NCBI GenBank assembly: GCA_009760855.2 | Contig: WPIO01000009.1 | Location: 553,501 to 617,500 of the forward strand | Direction: 5' to 3' | Origin: Cristatella mucedo | Taxonomy: Eukaryota > Bryozoa > Phylactolaemata > Cristatellidae | Length of the DNA: 64,000 nt | In this document: positions 45,401 to 56,099 of the stretch, piece by piece | Numbering within the stretch: position 1 is the first letter of the stretch | How the letters are laid out: the number at the start of each line of letters is the position of its first letter | The notes under the pieces: model-generated | Seen by the model: the letters and a program-made list of their open reading frames with translations, nothing else | Told to the model about the DNA's origin: nothing | Database searches by the model: none | Program-made: the position numbers and the translations under genes

Positions 45401-47435
45401 TGAGTGCTGGATGTGCTGCATGAACTACTGATAAGAAAGGACCACGGTGACTTAGCTGTTGCTGTTGACGTCATGTGTCAGGTGCTGCCTTCTCTTGATC
45501 TGGCTCTATTATCACCGTCCACCTCTGTCTGTCTGTGGCTCTATGTGTCTCTCTCTGTCTCCCTAATCTGTCTGTCTCCCAAATTCCCCGTCCCTCTCTC
45601 TTCTCAGTCTTTCTGTAATGTGTGTTTATTTCTCTGACTCATTCTCTATGACTGCCACTATTGACCTTGGCTGTCATTGAGAGCTTCTTGTCACTGCTGC
45701 TATGTCTATCATGCCCTTATCATGCCCATATCATCCTTGCTGATTTTCTGGTAACTTGACTTGATAGCAATGACATTTATGAAGGCTGAATTGCCATCAC
45801 TACCAAGTCGGTGTATCAAAATATGCACAATGGTATGTACTCGAAGGACCAGGCCTCAGCAAACATGTTGGTCTGCAATGTTGTGCTTTGCCTTTTGGGT
45901 GCACTGCACAGGAGCACAATTTGCTCCTTGGCCGACTAGCCAAGCAATCACTGAAGCCCCTGTTTGGACTCGGTCGCCCAACTTGAGAGCAGATGCAACA
46001 AGTAAGAAATGATCACCCATTGCTTGTCGAGCAGCAACTTTACTTCGAGAGACTTCTTCCAATAAGTTTAAATGTCTCAATGGGTCAGGCTCGGCCCTCC
46101 CTAGCTTTCTCGCCTTGTTCTATCCAGCTAGAGCCTCCAGATCTCTAGATTCCAACTGGCTAGCTATCTCGGTGAGCAGTCTTGTGACGGTAGGAGTCGT
46201 CTGTTGAGCTGCTATGCTCTGAAATACTTCAACTAAGCACGCCTATACTTTGAAATGCTTTAACTAAGCACGCATGGAAGCAGGCCATCTGCAAACCGTC
46301 AAGAGTACCTTGTCGACCTAACTATTCTGGTTATGGCTGCCTTTGGGGCAACTGGTAGGCCCAAAGGCACAAAGAGGAGCAAACATTGTGTGCACCGGCT
46401 TGCCTCTAATGAGCCTATCTGCCAGGAAAGAAGAATCACACGACCCACTTACTTCCGATATCTAAGGGTGTCTGGCAGTATCATTAGCTATGCATTGTGT
46501 GGTTCATAGCTGGCACTGTATTAGCATTTTAGGCAGTGTGAATGCATCATTTAAAATTGAGAGTAATTCTGTATGCAGTTGGCATTTGTTTGGAGCCAAT
46601 GTGGGTGCTTTCAGGATACCAACAGTTGATACATTCGTGCAAGGGAGGTGAGGCCATTGCATTTTCCCACGTTATCTTAATCTTGACGGTTTTGTCTGCC
46701 GTCTGTCCGTTTTCTTTACACCAGTGGCACCCAGCATGATATCCGATATGTGCAGCAGTAGCAGCCGTGGGCCAAGCGGCTAAAAAACTGTCTTGACCAA
46801 AAGATGTACCACATATTTCAGCGGGCCCTGGTAGCCACGAGGTGACTTTAATCGACAAGTTTTCAACCTCTTGTCTATCGTATGATCGTTTGATAGAGGG
46901 GAAATCTCGGTGCCAGCCGTGTAGACGGCTGTGGCCTTGGTGGCCGGCAATGATGATGCAGTGCGAAGACTCGTGCCCCGATGACGGCATACTTTGGAGC
47001 ACCAGTCAGGTGCTTACTCAGCACTGTTGACAGCAGGATTAGGGATGGTTTCAATTGAGCTGCTATACAGTCGTCCCTCGCTACTTCTCGCTTCGATTTT
47101 TGCTGCTTCACTCGATCGAGGTTTTTTGAAATACCTATATATTCATTAAAAAGTTGATCGAAATAGTGAAAAAGATACAGCGCACGCTTGTTTGTCTGAG
47201 TCAATTGTACACCCCTGTATTACAATTAAAATTAAAATTACTGTACGTATGGAACACGGAAGAAGACGACGACGCACTTATTGAAGATACTGCACCACCT
47301 GAAGACCCCCTACTGAAGTCGTGCCTTCAGAGGAGTAGTAACCTTGCTCTTCTTTGCTGTACTGTACATCTCATCATCCTTATTGCTTCATCACCAAACG
47401 CGCCATTTTCATAGTTTGGTGTTTGTGTGTAAGAA

Positions 47436-47486
<51 letters not shown>

Positions 47487-50138
47487 CAATTAAATGTACA
47501 ATACGATGTTTGTAACGTCTAATATGTCTTATTTTCTCTTATTTTGTCTAATATATTTGGTAATACGAGTGTAATGGTGACTAAAGGGGTGTTATTTCAT
47601 GTCCGAAGGGCTCTAATATTGTTAAAAACCGTATTTAGAGGGTCATAAACAGGTCTTCTATGCTCTAACTACGTAAATATTCGATTTATACATAAAGAAT
47701 CCTACTTCGCGGAAATTCACCTATCGTGGTAGAGAGTGGAACTGATTAACCGCGATAAACGAGGGTCTGCTGTACTTCCGGCTGTCTGCATGAATAACGC
47801 ACGACCTCGGGGTGCAGACTTTTTTACCTGCAGGAAATCGTGCTGCCAAAGGATTCAAACCCGAGATCTTGGTGTCAGCAAGGCTGCATATCTGTGTGAC
47901 AGGAAAGCTAGAACTACTGCCTTAAGCGCTTTAATTTTGTAGCTGCCTCTTACATGGGCAGTTGACTGGCTCGACAGCTTATCTGAGCTGTTAGCGACTG
48001 GGCGTTAAGCTAGCTAGCTGCCGCATTTATGCCACGGTCATCTGAGCCGAAGCGAGTGGTGCTTCTGCTTTGCCGCCACTCCACTGGCAACTTTATTGGT
48101 TACAGAAACTCTGTGAAATGCTAGCAGTGAATACTGGTCTGAAGCGCCTGCACCTGGACTCGAACTGTATCACCTCTCAGGGCATTGTCAATATCGTCCA
48201 AGCAGTCAACAAGCAGCAACATCTTCTCGAGCTGACACTGGAGAATCAGGTAGCTGCCTTCTCCCTTATCCTACTCTTCCTGCTTGTGCTCTCCAGCTCC
48301 TCCTTCCATCCTTCTCCTCTCTGCCTCCTCCTCTTCCTCCTCCAGTCCTATTTCTCCTCAGATGCCGACACCAGCCCTGTGGCACATTGTGCAATAGTCC
48401 ATGCGCTGTTCAGTTCTGCTGCGATGCAGGGGCACCGGGCAGCGTGATTCGTTGTTCTTTTTGCTCAAGTTGTGCTCCAGCTGCTTCATTTCTTTCCATT
48501 AACAAGAAGCCGTCTGTGCTGGGTGTGCGGAACGAGATGGCGATCACCAAGCTTATAGATGAGAATCATTCAATCGAAAAGCTCGGCCTCGTGTTTGACA
48601 CCGCTCATGCCAAGGCGCGGGTACTTGAGAAATTGCAATCAAACTATGACAAGCGTGAGTAGCTCTGCACGCCAGCTCGTTTGGCAATCTACTTGTGTTG
48701 GAGGGCTTTTTTTAAATGGAGCTGCTGCTAATTGCTGCTGGTGTCGCGTGCAATGATGTATAGTACGTACAACATATTAAAGTGTGCATGCAGCCGATAG
48801 CGCAGAAAGCTTGGACCGGTCGCCCTAAGCTAATCACCCACTTGCAAACAATGCACACCCACAGAACTCCTGTGCCCTTCTAGTCAGTTAAGTCATCCTT
48901 TTACTTTACTTTGCTTATGGTATCTTTTCAAGAATGTGAACCCGTTTGTTCCATGAAACCAGTTGTCATCGCTGAATTTTTTTCCTTATATGGATGGCGA
49001 TTTTTTCTCCAGCTCACTTCGTTCTATTGGGACTTCGAGATTCACAATTGTGTCTTTCTATCAGGGACTCACCAATAGAAGGACTAACTCACACTTACAG
49101 CCATTGCGCTTTTCTTCCTCCCGAGAGTCTTCCCACGTGAGATCAGGACGTTTTTCAATTAGATCTTAGTCGCATCTCTTGGCTCTTCAATTTCAGTTCT
49201 TGTATGAATCGTTTAGCAGTAGTGTGCTCAAGAGCATTCCATAAAGCTTCTTCTCGTAGATGTCTTTTGACATTCTTGACTTGAGTGATGAGTCATTATT
49301 CTACACAATATTAGGCTGGTCGTTAAGTCCCTCGGAATTCGCATTCAAATTATGCTTAGGTTTCTCTCTAAATATAGTTCTTCCTTTACGATGTGTCGGA
49401 ACGTGAATTCAACAAATTGTATGGAAATTGCTCAACTTGCGACCATATTCGACGTGTGACGCAGAAGGTGGGCGCAATACTCTTGTCTTGGTGGACCTTA
49501 CGGTCACACTGTGATTGAGGCCTCAAGTTCCTTGTTGTAATTGCATCTTGACAGGTTATTACTTCGTGGCGAATGCCTAGAAATTTCTAAATTCGATGCT
49601 ACTGAGCTGCTTAAAAAATTGTTCGACAGCAGCAGAATGCTAGAAGTTCTCACGTGGTTGCATTGAGCATCCGTTGAATTTGTAAGGGCTAAGTACTGCT
49701 GCTGCAAAACTAGCCTCTTTCCCCATGCAGAGTCGTATGCAGAAATAAGAGTCTAACCTAGTAACGTCCTGTGGTTTTTGTTGTATATTGATTATGAGAC
49801 TTGTATGAGCAGATGCTGAGAAATCCTCGCCCATGTTATGCTTGCCCGTAAGGCATTTGTGTAATTTTTTTAATGTAGATGCATTCCTGAAGTCCTGATT
49901 CTGCAGTATTTTACTTGAGCCACACCACAGTTTGAATAATTCTCTGTACACCATGGTCCATGCTTGCTTGCTCGTGTATGCTTGCATGCTGGTTCGTGCA
50001 TGTATGTTCAAGTATGTTTGGCGCCTTCTGTTGATCGCCCCCACAGCGCACCTGCCCAAGCGTAGATTTCATCGTTCCTGAGTCGTTGTTAATTTCTTGC
50101 TCCTTTTTGCAGATCGAAAAAGTCGAGCAGAAAAGTGA
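37304..50138 (+). CDS. TMOD: Tropomodulin, 8 coding exons
   Basis: Caps pointed ends of actin filaments together with tropomyosin. Exons: 37304-37426, 38558-38704, 40696-40831, 42888-43018, 45242-45349, 48106-48249, 48507-48654, 50113-50138. Phases agree throughout, giving 963 nt, 320 codons plus TGA. N-terminal half: DIDDLLAQLTPEEIEQLQNE (tropomyosin-binding site 1), then KAPTGPYNREAL and RGKVWVPKQ (actin-binding site 1). C-terminal half: leucine-rich repeats starting KSNDPQLKELNLNNMR. Vertebrate tropomodulins have about 359 residues. The shortfall lies mainly between exons 3 and 4, where tropomyosin-binding site 2 is expected, and at the C terminus. Exon 4 may instead begin at 42819 (23 residues more, same phase), or an exon may be unrecognised. 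Confidence 0.88.
37427..38557 (+). other. Tropomodulin intron 1, nothing recognised
   Basis: 1.13 kb without recognisable element. GC-rich at its 5' end. Opposite-strand open frames at 37466-37896 show no family resemblance. Confidence 0.5.
38558..38704 (+). CDS. TMOD: Tropomodulin exon 2
   Basis: Residues 42-90. DSLLPASDRCKYKTDKAPTG then PYNREALVGWLEKKAKEEKD, the start of actin-binding site 1. Phase 0 at both ends. Confidence 0.93.
39608..39995 (-). mobile_element. L2 fragment (3' end and RT C-terminus)
   Basis: ATAATAATGGTAATAATAC, tail, 3' UTR, then sequence matching 31360-31520 (GATGTCGTGATGCAAGTCGG, GGAGCATACGAACTAAAGGC). Diverged, 5'-truncated, in tropomodulin intron 2. Confidence 0.88.
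40063..40200 (-). mobile_element. L2 3'-tail fragment
   Basis: ATAATAATAATAATGATG, then AGCACCCTCAGGGAACTGAA and TCTCTTTCTAGGCACTTTGC. A second minus-strand tail just after the previous copy. Confidence 0.82.
40625..40682 (-). repeat. SINE family A remnant
   Basis: AATAAAGAATTGCCTGATAC followed by AGGACTCTAGCTC parallels the centre of the copy at 29966-30125. Ends next to the exon 3 polypyrimidine tract. Confidence 0.5.
40696..40831 (+). CDS. TMOD: Tropomodulin exon 3
   Basis: Residues 91-136. ETRGKVWVPKQ is almost invariant in the family. Then FDDVLSQATEEELVDLA. Phase 1 donor GTAAGA. Confidence 0.93.
41955..42012 (+). mobile_element. L2 3'-tail fragment
   Basis: ACAATTGTAAAGTGCCTAGA, AAGAGATTGCGTTTTCTGAT and ATGCTATACAAAATG. 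Directly followed by a SINE. Confidence 0.78.
42015..42195 (+). repeat. tRNA-derived SINE with L2-like 3' tail, copy 2
   Basis: tRNA-like head (A-box-like TTGGCCCAGGGG, B-box GGGTTCGCGCC), then GGAAAGAGATTCGGTTCTTT, AGATGCTATACGAATTAATT and a T/A-rich end. Head and tail align with 14123-14262. Confidence 0.8.
42414..42515. repeat. (TG)n/(CGTG)n microsatellite
   Basis: Alternating TG with CG interruptions. Potential Z-DNA-forming purine/pyrimidine alternation. Confidence 0.95.
42888..43018 (+). CDS. TMOD: Tropomodulin exon 4 (start of leucine-rich repeats)
   Basis: Residues 136-179. LQPVPDLPPNTTDVMQALQQ and LKSNDPQLKELNLNNMR. The acceptor TTTTGAAG at 42887 joins exon 3 in phase 1. The alternative CTGTAG at 42818 gives the same phase and would add 23 unconserved residues. 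Confidence 0.85.
43855..44640 (+). pseudogene. Decayed copy of a widespread uncharacterised mobile-element ORF
   Basis: Pieces in successive frames: HLKEDCTNVKMLLSAMKYG (about 44000), MPPLHIKFGLV (44100-44138), QFVTALDNESAAFKYLQDAY then PKLLEAKVKADVFVG (44142-44250), LSVVRGFLGNHKAENDFELL (about 44320-44380), LDKFKDSMGAYSEE (about 44450-44490) and DILNFE. I recall the same order in an unnamed protein family, often near transposons, in arthropods, cnidarians and other invertebrates. Several stops, at least one internal deletion and frameshifts make it non-functional. Lies in tropomodulin intron 4. Confidence 0.65.
45242..45349 (+). CDS. TMOD: Tropomodulin exon 5 (LRR)
   Basis: Residues 180-215. 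TIPQEIFIGLLDALKTNTQL then ETLCVANTGITDKLAQ, one LRR. Phase 0 at both ends. Confidence 0.92.
47068..47772. mobile_element. Pogo/Tigger-type MITE (about 705 bp) with TA target duplication
   Basis: Left end CAGTCGTCCCTCGCTACTTC and right end AAACGAGGGTCTGCTG are inverted copies (CAGCAGACCCTCGTTT on the other strand). Both are flanked by TA (47066-47067 and 47773-47774). The interior has a (TG)n run and no long frame, so it is non-autonomous. The CAGT...CCTCG terminus is typical of pogo-like elements. Confidence 0.8.
47438..47484. repeat. (TG)n microsatellite inside the MITE
   Basis: About 23 uninterrupted TG units. Confidence 0.95.
47815..47925 (-). repeat. tRNA-like SINE remnant
   Basis: Minus strand contains GATCTCGGGTTTGAATCC (B-box) and an upstream tRNA-like stretch. 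Resembles the heads of the family A copies but lacks their body. Confidence 0.55.
48106..48249 (+). CDS. TMOD: Tropomodulin exon 6 (LRR)
   Basis: Residues 216-263. KLCEMLAVNTGLKRLHLDSN and SQGIVNIVQAVNKQQHLLEL. Phase 0 at both ends, donor GTAGCT. Confidence 0.92.
48507..48654 (+). CDS. TMOD: Tropomodulin exon 7 (last LRR)
   Basis: Residues 264-313. KPSVLGVRNEMAITKLIDEN then HSIEKLGLVFDTAHAKARVL. The start could be 3 nt later (AAGAAG ambiguity). Phase 1 donor GTGAGT. Confidence 0.9.
48655..50112 (+). other. Tropomodulin intron 7, nothing recognised
   Basis: 1.46 kb, AT-rich in its middle. No element or exon identified. Confidence 0.5.
50113..50138 (+). CDS. TMOD: Tropomodulin exon 8 (C-terminal end)
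   Basis: Follows CTTTTTGCAG. Joined in phase 1 it encodes a short basic tail HRKSRAEK and TGA. A terminal basic stretch is usual for the family, but this one is shorter than in vertebrates, so the exon is less certain than the others. Confidence 0.6.
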
Positions 50139-53100
50139 ACGTGGCTGATCGTGGGAATTGATGTGCCGTGACTGCAATTGCGTACCCATCTAGTGTACCA
50201 TTCTCTGTGTGTCAAAGGTAGATGCCAGATGTGACATCTCTGTTTCGCCTACCTGTCCATGCTGCTTGGCACCGGGGAAGGTGCCATGCCATCCAGCGTT
50301 GGGATGAAATCCTATGGCGGAAGGGCGACACTGACTCTTCTGCTTGTGACGTCGTCTAGCACGTCGACCGGCGTGCTGCAAGGATGCTGAGCTTAATGCG
50401 CAAGCTGCCGCTTTTGCTTGGTCTACTTCGAAAATTGGCCTCTTCCCCGAATATTGGTTGGCGAGCAGCCATTACCAGGCGGCTGCCGTCTGAGCAGGCC
50501 ATTGACAGTGGGTGGCAGCATGATGCACCACTTCCTCTATTGCCTGATTGATGTCCACTCGCGGCACAGCGAAGAATCGGCCTCCTACGAGAAACCTCGG
50601 CGCCTGCACTTACTTGTAGTTGCGAGCATAGCTTACGCCGATGCCTCTTTGCTCGGGCATTCGGTTTGTCATTAGTGTGCCATTGTGTTGCTTGCCGTGC
50701 GCCCTGACTGTGTCGCCCCCCTTCGGATGCCGCCAAGAAAGTGTGCGTCGGTTTTCCGAGCCGTCGTATTCGGTTTCGATCGCCAGTTATGCTGCCTTTG
50801 ACAAGCAGCGAAGCGCCAGGTTATGCTTACAAAGATGCGGCAGTGCCTCGCTTCCTCCCCGACTAGTATGTTGGTAAGAAGGAATTTCCATGGCGATTTG
50901 CTAGAAATCATGGCGCACGCTAGTTTTAAGATGCCTGCGGCTCTGCGATGAGAGCGAATCTTGCATCGGCTGCCTGGTCCTCCTCGGGGGTGGGGAGCTG
51001 CCTCGGCGGTTATGGTGAGCTGCAGTCGTTCTGTGGCAGTATGTGGAGCTCGGCTATCGGTGCTGCCGTGTGCACTCGGATGATGTTGTTTTGGACAAGT
51101 TCGTTAATTGCCCTAGAACTCGGGAGATGGCCAAACTCGGAGCCTGTCCCGTGTCTAATGCGTTTGCCTTTTCCCCCACCTTTTCACCCGATTTGTTGTG
51201 ACAGCGCGGCAGAATCCCTTGCCCTTCTCTACTAAAGCTATGCCGACTCGTCACGATGTTCGGCCTGTCACGCTCACTACCGTGGTGGTATCGTAGACAT
51301 TTTGTAAAACGCTTTACTTCCATGCTATGCTCTATGCTCAATCTGCTCATCTGTGTAAAAATGTAGCATACGATGGGCTACAGTTTAGGTTGGACCGATG
51401 CTTCTGTAGTCCCAGTCGATCGTAGTATATTGCTACATTGCGTATCTCGACCGGAAGCACAACGAGAACATTCATCAATTCGTGCAGAGGAAATATGTGT
51501 TTTGTGTGACTTCCAGAGCCTATAGAACGAATGAAATGCCGCCAGAATAGCTATTCTGGCTGCCGTGATCCCGGCTGGGTCGAGGAAAGCCGTATGTAGA
51601 TGCCAGGCTACCCCCTCTAGTCGCCCAAGCAGTGTTTTCTATACAGCGACAGGTGACAAGGTGCTGATACATCAAGAAATACATCGAAGCGACTGGGTGT
51701 TTATTCGTTAGCACTTTCAATTGCAAGCTATGGCTTGTTGCTCAAACTGTGACCATTTCCTTTGTGCCCTTCGATGTCGATTTATGGTCGATCCTCGATG
51801 CAGATTTGTTGTGGGGGCATTTGATCGGAGGATCTATGCCTAAGGCAGTGTGGTGGTGGATATGAGGATTTAGACGACTGGCTAAGGACGAACAAGACTT
51901 ACCCTGCTAATCACTGACTCGTCCCCATGAAACATCGACTCATTAAACCATAACTCCATATAAACCGATAAAACCTTAAACCCACAATAAGCCACATGCC
52001 CGTTATCTTAAGATCACAAATCTCAGCAGAAACGCAGAGATCAAAGCACCACACATGAAACCACTCTACAACACGACAACGCTGTCACCGTCCAAATGGC
52101 TGACAGCCTGGCCAACCGTGGCCGCCTGGAAAGCTGTAGCTGCCTGCCACATGGTGGCAGCCACTCTTCGTCGCTCGACACACCGTCGGCGATTGCTGCT
52201 GCAGCTTCCAGTTGCACCTGCCGGCCCTCTCAGTCCAACTAGCTTTTACTGCAGCAGCCGCTCTGTATCAGTTGGCCACGTGAATGCCCTCACTAGGGCT
52301 TAACGAAACTTTGCATAGTTGTACTGCACTCCCTACGGGAGATTTGAGGCAAACGTGAAGCCTTGCATCTAAAGGAGCAAACTCAAGTGCCACTCACTCG
52401 GTTCGTAGCCACTTGGCTCTATCTCCCTCGAAGCAGCCAGCCGAGGAAGTCTCCGAAGCTTTCGAACGCTTTGCAAGACATCTCAAGCGCCGCAATAGTT
52501 TGTAGTTTGACGTTCCCGTCAAACAAGCGACGGTACAGAAACACGTGTCCGAAAGCAATCGTGTATATGGGCTCGTCTGTCCGACCGGTCACGACCGTCC
52601 TCTCCTGGTTCCTCGTGCATTTGGTGCTCGCGAGACTAGGCCAATTCAATGACTTAGGCTAAACGAATCTTAGAATTAGGCTAAACGAATCTTAGAAGCC
52701 AAGCTAAATAAGGTACCAATATACTTATCTTCTACCTCTGGACATTCGTGAATACGTTTCTTCCGACTTGAGCCACAATGAAATTGTGCCAGTTACACGA
52801 CTAACCCAGACCATCGTAGGTACCGTCCGTCTGAGTACTCTTACCGATAGGTTCGACTGCATTCATCTATCTGTAAGATAATTAAAATAGGGAAACTGCC
52901 ACTATAAGACGTCTGAGATCCAGCCATGCAATTTGTTTCGAAGAAATTGTGGTTTCATTTAATCCCTGATCGTTGTACGAGTGGGCTGTGACACTCGATC
53001 GGGTAGGCAGTCGGGACGTGCTATTGGTGATGTTATGACAAGGTAGTCGGGGACTCCGGCAGGCGAGAGGGGCGAAGAGAGTCGTGCTTCGCCCTGCTCC

Positions 53101-53315
53101 GTGTGGAGGTGAAATAAACCGGTGGTGTTTCTCGTCGCCTAGCGTACTGTGCTGTTCGCGACGATAGCTCAACCTACAGAAATTGAGTGCATTTGTAAAA
53201 AAAAGAACATACGCTCTCTTTCGCTACTATCACGGTACAAAAAAATATGCGTACGACGTCACACTGGTGGGACTTTCGGTCGCGCTCCTGTAGAGGCGTG
53301 GGCTAAATTGAATTA
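50139..53315. other. Tropomodulin 3' UTR side and intergenic sequence
   Basis: The 3' UTR begins at 50139 but I could not place its end (no nearby AATAAA). Several short open frames on both strands (for example 50356-50736) show no family resemblance. No repeat family recognised. Confidence 0.4.
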
Positions 53316-53317
53316 AA

Positions 53318-53480
53318 GATTAGCTGATTCAAAAGCCTCACTTGTGCAGCGGCAGAAGAGCCTTCACGGCTATCGCCGCCGCTGGCAGCTGTCAATAAAG
53401 GGTCGCCCACTGCGGTAGTCGCAGCCACCACCTCAGTCGTGAAGAGCGAGCGTCTCAACTCCTAAGCTATCGTGGCCCAT
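53318..53480 (-). repeat. SINE family A, diverged copy
   Basis: TAGCTGATTCAAAAGCCTCA, AGAAGAGCCTTCACGGCTAT and CAATAAAGG align with the body of 58393-58552. The tRNA-like head (about 53400-53475) is poorly conserved. Confidence 0.6.
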
Positions 53481-54189
53481 TCCTGCCCGAAACAATTCCT
53501 TACTATGAGCCAGCTCCTTATGTAGCCCGCGCCCTCGGGCTTCGGAAAACGTCAGGATTGGTATTGTATCGGGAGTGGCTTGACTTCGCTCTCGCTACCT
53601 CATGCGATAGTCCCAACGTGGAAACAAAGTGGTAGGAGGTAGGCGTCTTTCGTACGCACCAGAGAGCGAATGCGTTTGAGTGGTAAGGCATGCAGCACAC
53701 TCCCTACTTAGAAAGCTTATTATAAGTCCGACCGAAATGGATCTAGGCCAAATAGGTTCACCGGACTGGATTAAAGACCAATTAAGAGCCAATTTTAAGC
53801 AAACAGAGTCATCAAAATGAAGCAGTCGTGCTATGCTATTCTACTTATGAGCGGAGAAAATCAGCTCGCTGGGCACGGAGCCATCGTTATTTGGGCTGCT
53901 TTAGAAGCTCCGAATCTCTGAAAAAATGCATACCCCATTGATAAAAGCCGAATGACTACAAAAGGCCCAGACTAAGCAGGGTACCGAACGTTAGCGTTCG
54001 AGGCAAACGTGGCGGCTTATAGACCGAGGCAGGCAGACTTTCACTGCATGTCGCTCGTACCAGCCAGGCTGCGTGCAGCGAAAGTGAGCGAATTGCGTGC
54101 AGCGAAAGCCTGGCACGCGATGAGCTTGCCCGTGGACAGCCTGCCGCTGTCTTTATTGTCGCCGTCTCGAGCCTCGAGGCGCTGCCCCG

Positions 54190-54192
54190 AGA

Positions 54193-54272
<80 letters not shown>

Positions 54273-54282
54273 GGCAGAGGGG

Positions 54283-54353
<71 letters not shown>

Positions 54354-54372
54354 AGAGAGAGGCAGAGACACA
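54190..54372. repeat. Compound (GA)n-(CAGA)n-(GA)n microsatellite
   Basis: Same block order as at 5909-6192: GA, CAGA, GA, then GACACAGAGA. Frames across it are artefacts. Confidence 0.97.
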
Positions 54373-54462
54373 GAGCCGAGGCCTTGACCGAAGAAGCTCC
54401 CAGCCGGCTACGTTGAGGACGAAAAGACAGCGCTACTCGCCTGCCCCGGCGATGCGATCGAT

Positions 54463-54562
54463 CCACTAACCATTCGATCGTGCTATAATTACAGCAAATG
54501 TAAAGTGCCCAGAAAGAGATTCAGTTCTCTGAGGGCGCTATATAAACATATTATTATTAATA
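54463..54562 (+). mobile_element. L2 3'-end fragment
   Basis: ACTAACCATTCGATCGTGCT, also present at 24490, leads into TGTAAAGTGCCCAGAAAGAG, GGGCGCTATATAAAC and ATTATTATTAAT. Confidence 0.88.
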
Positions 54563-54579
54563 TGTTGAAATATTAAATA

Positions 54580-54967
54580 TTATAGTGAAGAACGGGACCG
54601 AGCACAGATCCCCGAGGCACCCCATATTTCAGAGGTTGCTCGGATGATCTTTGTCCATTCACATCAATACTATGGAGTCTCCCACCGATATTGGACATGA
54701 ACCAGATCAGTGTCGGTGATGCCCAGGCGAGGTGAGAGGCGCTCAAGAAGGACTTGGAGATCGACAGCATCAAAAGCTGCCGAAAGATCGAGCAAAATAA
54801 GCAGAACTACTCTAGCCAAGTCTCCATTCCTAAGTAGGTCGTTATGCACCCGGAGCATTGCTGACTCTGTAGAGAGAGTAGCTCTAAAACCATATTAGAA
54901 CTTACTATTAAGGTTTGAAGTTGCAATGCATGAGTTCAGCTGATCTGCCACGGTTCGTTCCAGTAGT
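54580..54967 (-). mobile_element. L2 RT fragment
   Basis: Minus strand encodes [40 protein letters not shown] and [20 protein letters not shown], matching the L2 ORF with a deletion between SPRLGIT and the following block. Truncated at both ends and not coding. Confidence 0.9.
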
Positions 54968-54999
54968 TCGTGCTTGTACAAGTGTGCAGATACATATAG

Positions 55000-55735
55000 G
55001 TATCTATCGGTGCACGGGTAATGAGTGTGCGTCGCCTGCCGAAAAGTGCCAGTCTGCTTCGGTCCTGCCACCACCGAAAAATCCGCGACAATTCACCTGT
55101 ATATGCTGACTGCTGCTGTACGCTCCACGCTGCCAAACTGGCAAGGCCGCGTTGTTTGGTTCACTGATTTACGAATCCAGCTCGCGGGCGCGCCCCTCCG
55201 GTTGATCTGCTCCGACGTCGAGCGACCGAGCTGCACCGTGTATGTCGCGTCAGCCGGTGGAGCCGATCATAGTGGGTACAACTCTGTCGCTGGGTCGGCG
55301 CAGCGGCTTGATTAGGCGGCTCATCGGTGCGTGGGAATCCGGAGGTGCGGTTCATTTCGTGCACGGAAAAGTGCGGTAAATCTGTGCTGGCTGCGTTGAG
55401 TATCGAGCCGGTAGGGCTCGGCAGCGGCGGCGGCGGCGGCAGCGGCGGCGGCGGAGTCCCTTTGGCCGCTTTTCGCGAAAAGCTTGAATGGTTTGCTAGC
55501 ACAGCCGAGCGCAAAAAAGCTATCCTGGTGACAAGATAGATACTAAACTGTATAGACCTAGTAGTAGATACTAGTAGAATAACTTGACCGTAGGCGCAAT
55601 GGCAAATAGCAGGGAAGCTTGGAGTTAAAGAGAATCGTTACTTTGAATAGTTACGAGTTTTACTAAAATCCCTAGCGATTTTAGTAACTGTGGTGAAAGC
55701 GATTGCTAGCGAAAACTCGAGACAACATGATATTA
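55000..55735. other. GC-rich unassigned interval with a GGC run
   Basis: 55130-55540 has CpG-rich, codon-like sequence. A plus frame ending at 55539 encodes a Gly-rich stretch (GGC repeats at 55422-55456) between VRFISCTEKCGKSVLAALS and FREKLEWFASTAERKK. No ATG starts it and no family is recognised. Possibly an exon of an unknown gene or chance. Confidence 0.25.
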
Positions 55736-55800
55736 ATAATACGTTTGTATAAAGCCCTCAGAGAACTTAATCTCTTTCTAGGCACTTTAAAGATGCTGTA
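55735..55800 (-). mobile_element. L2 3'-tail fragment
   Basis: AAAGCCCTCAGAGAACTTAA and TCTCTTTCTAGGCACTTTAA, preceded by ATTAATAATAC. Confidence 0.85.
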
Positions 55801-56004
55801 AAGGAAAACATGCAGGTGGAACCAGCTTTCACAATGTGATCGGTGGCTTACATGTTTACAAAGACACTAAACTCTTGTGCTACTTGCTGCAAGTTCGCGC
55901 TTTAACACGATTTGAATTACAGGAAATTAAGAGAAATGACAGTATTTTAGGTAATGAAAATATTAAATCTCATCTGCGAGTATAATCCTGTCTTTCCCAA
56001 TGAT

Positions 56005-56095
56005 AATAGTAATGATTATTAGTCGTTTATATAGCGCCCCAAGAGAATCAAATCTCGGTTCAGGCACTTTGCAACTCTCTGCAAGGAAAGAAATA
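56005..56095 (-). mobile_element. L2 3'-tail fragment
   Basis: ATAATAGTAATGATTATTAG, TATAGCGCCCCAAGAGAATC and AGGCACTTTGCAACTCTCTG. Confidence 0.8.
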
Positions 56096-56099
56096 GTCA

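Larger units (their letters stand above)
45350..48105 (+). other. Tropomodulin intron 5
   Basis: 2.76 kb. Holds a MITE (47068-47772), a tRNA-like remnant (47815-47925) and a small duplication of TGAAATGCTTTAACTAAGCA type at about 46217-46275. No coding exon needed. Confidence 0.65.

Noticed and set aside
50356..50911. Overlapping frames of 79-126 codons on both strands downstream of tropomodulin
   Set aside because: No motif, no splice context, and open on both strands as expected for GC-rich sequence.
54009..54466. RERERE-rich and SLSLSL-rich frames on both strands
   Set aside because: Microsatellite artefact.
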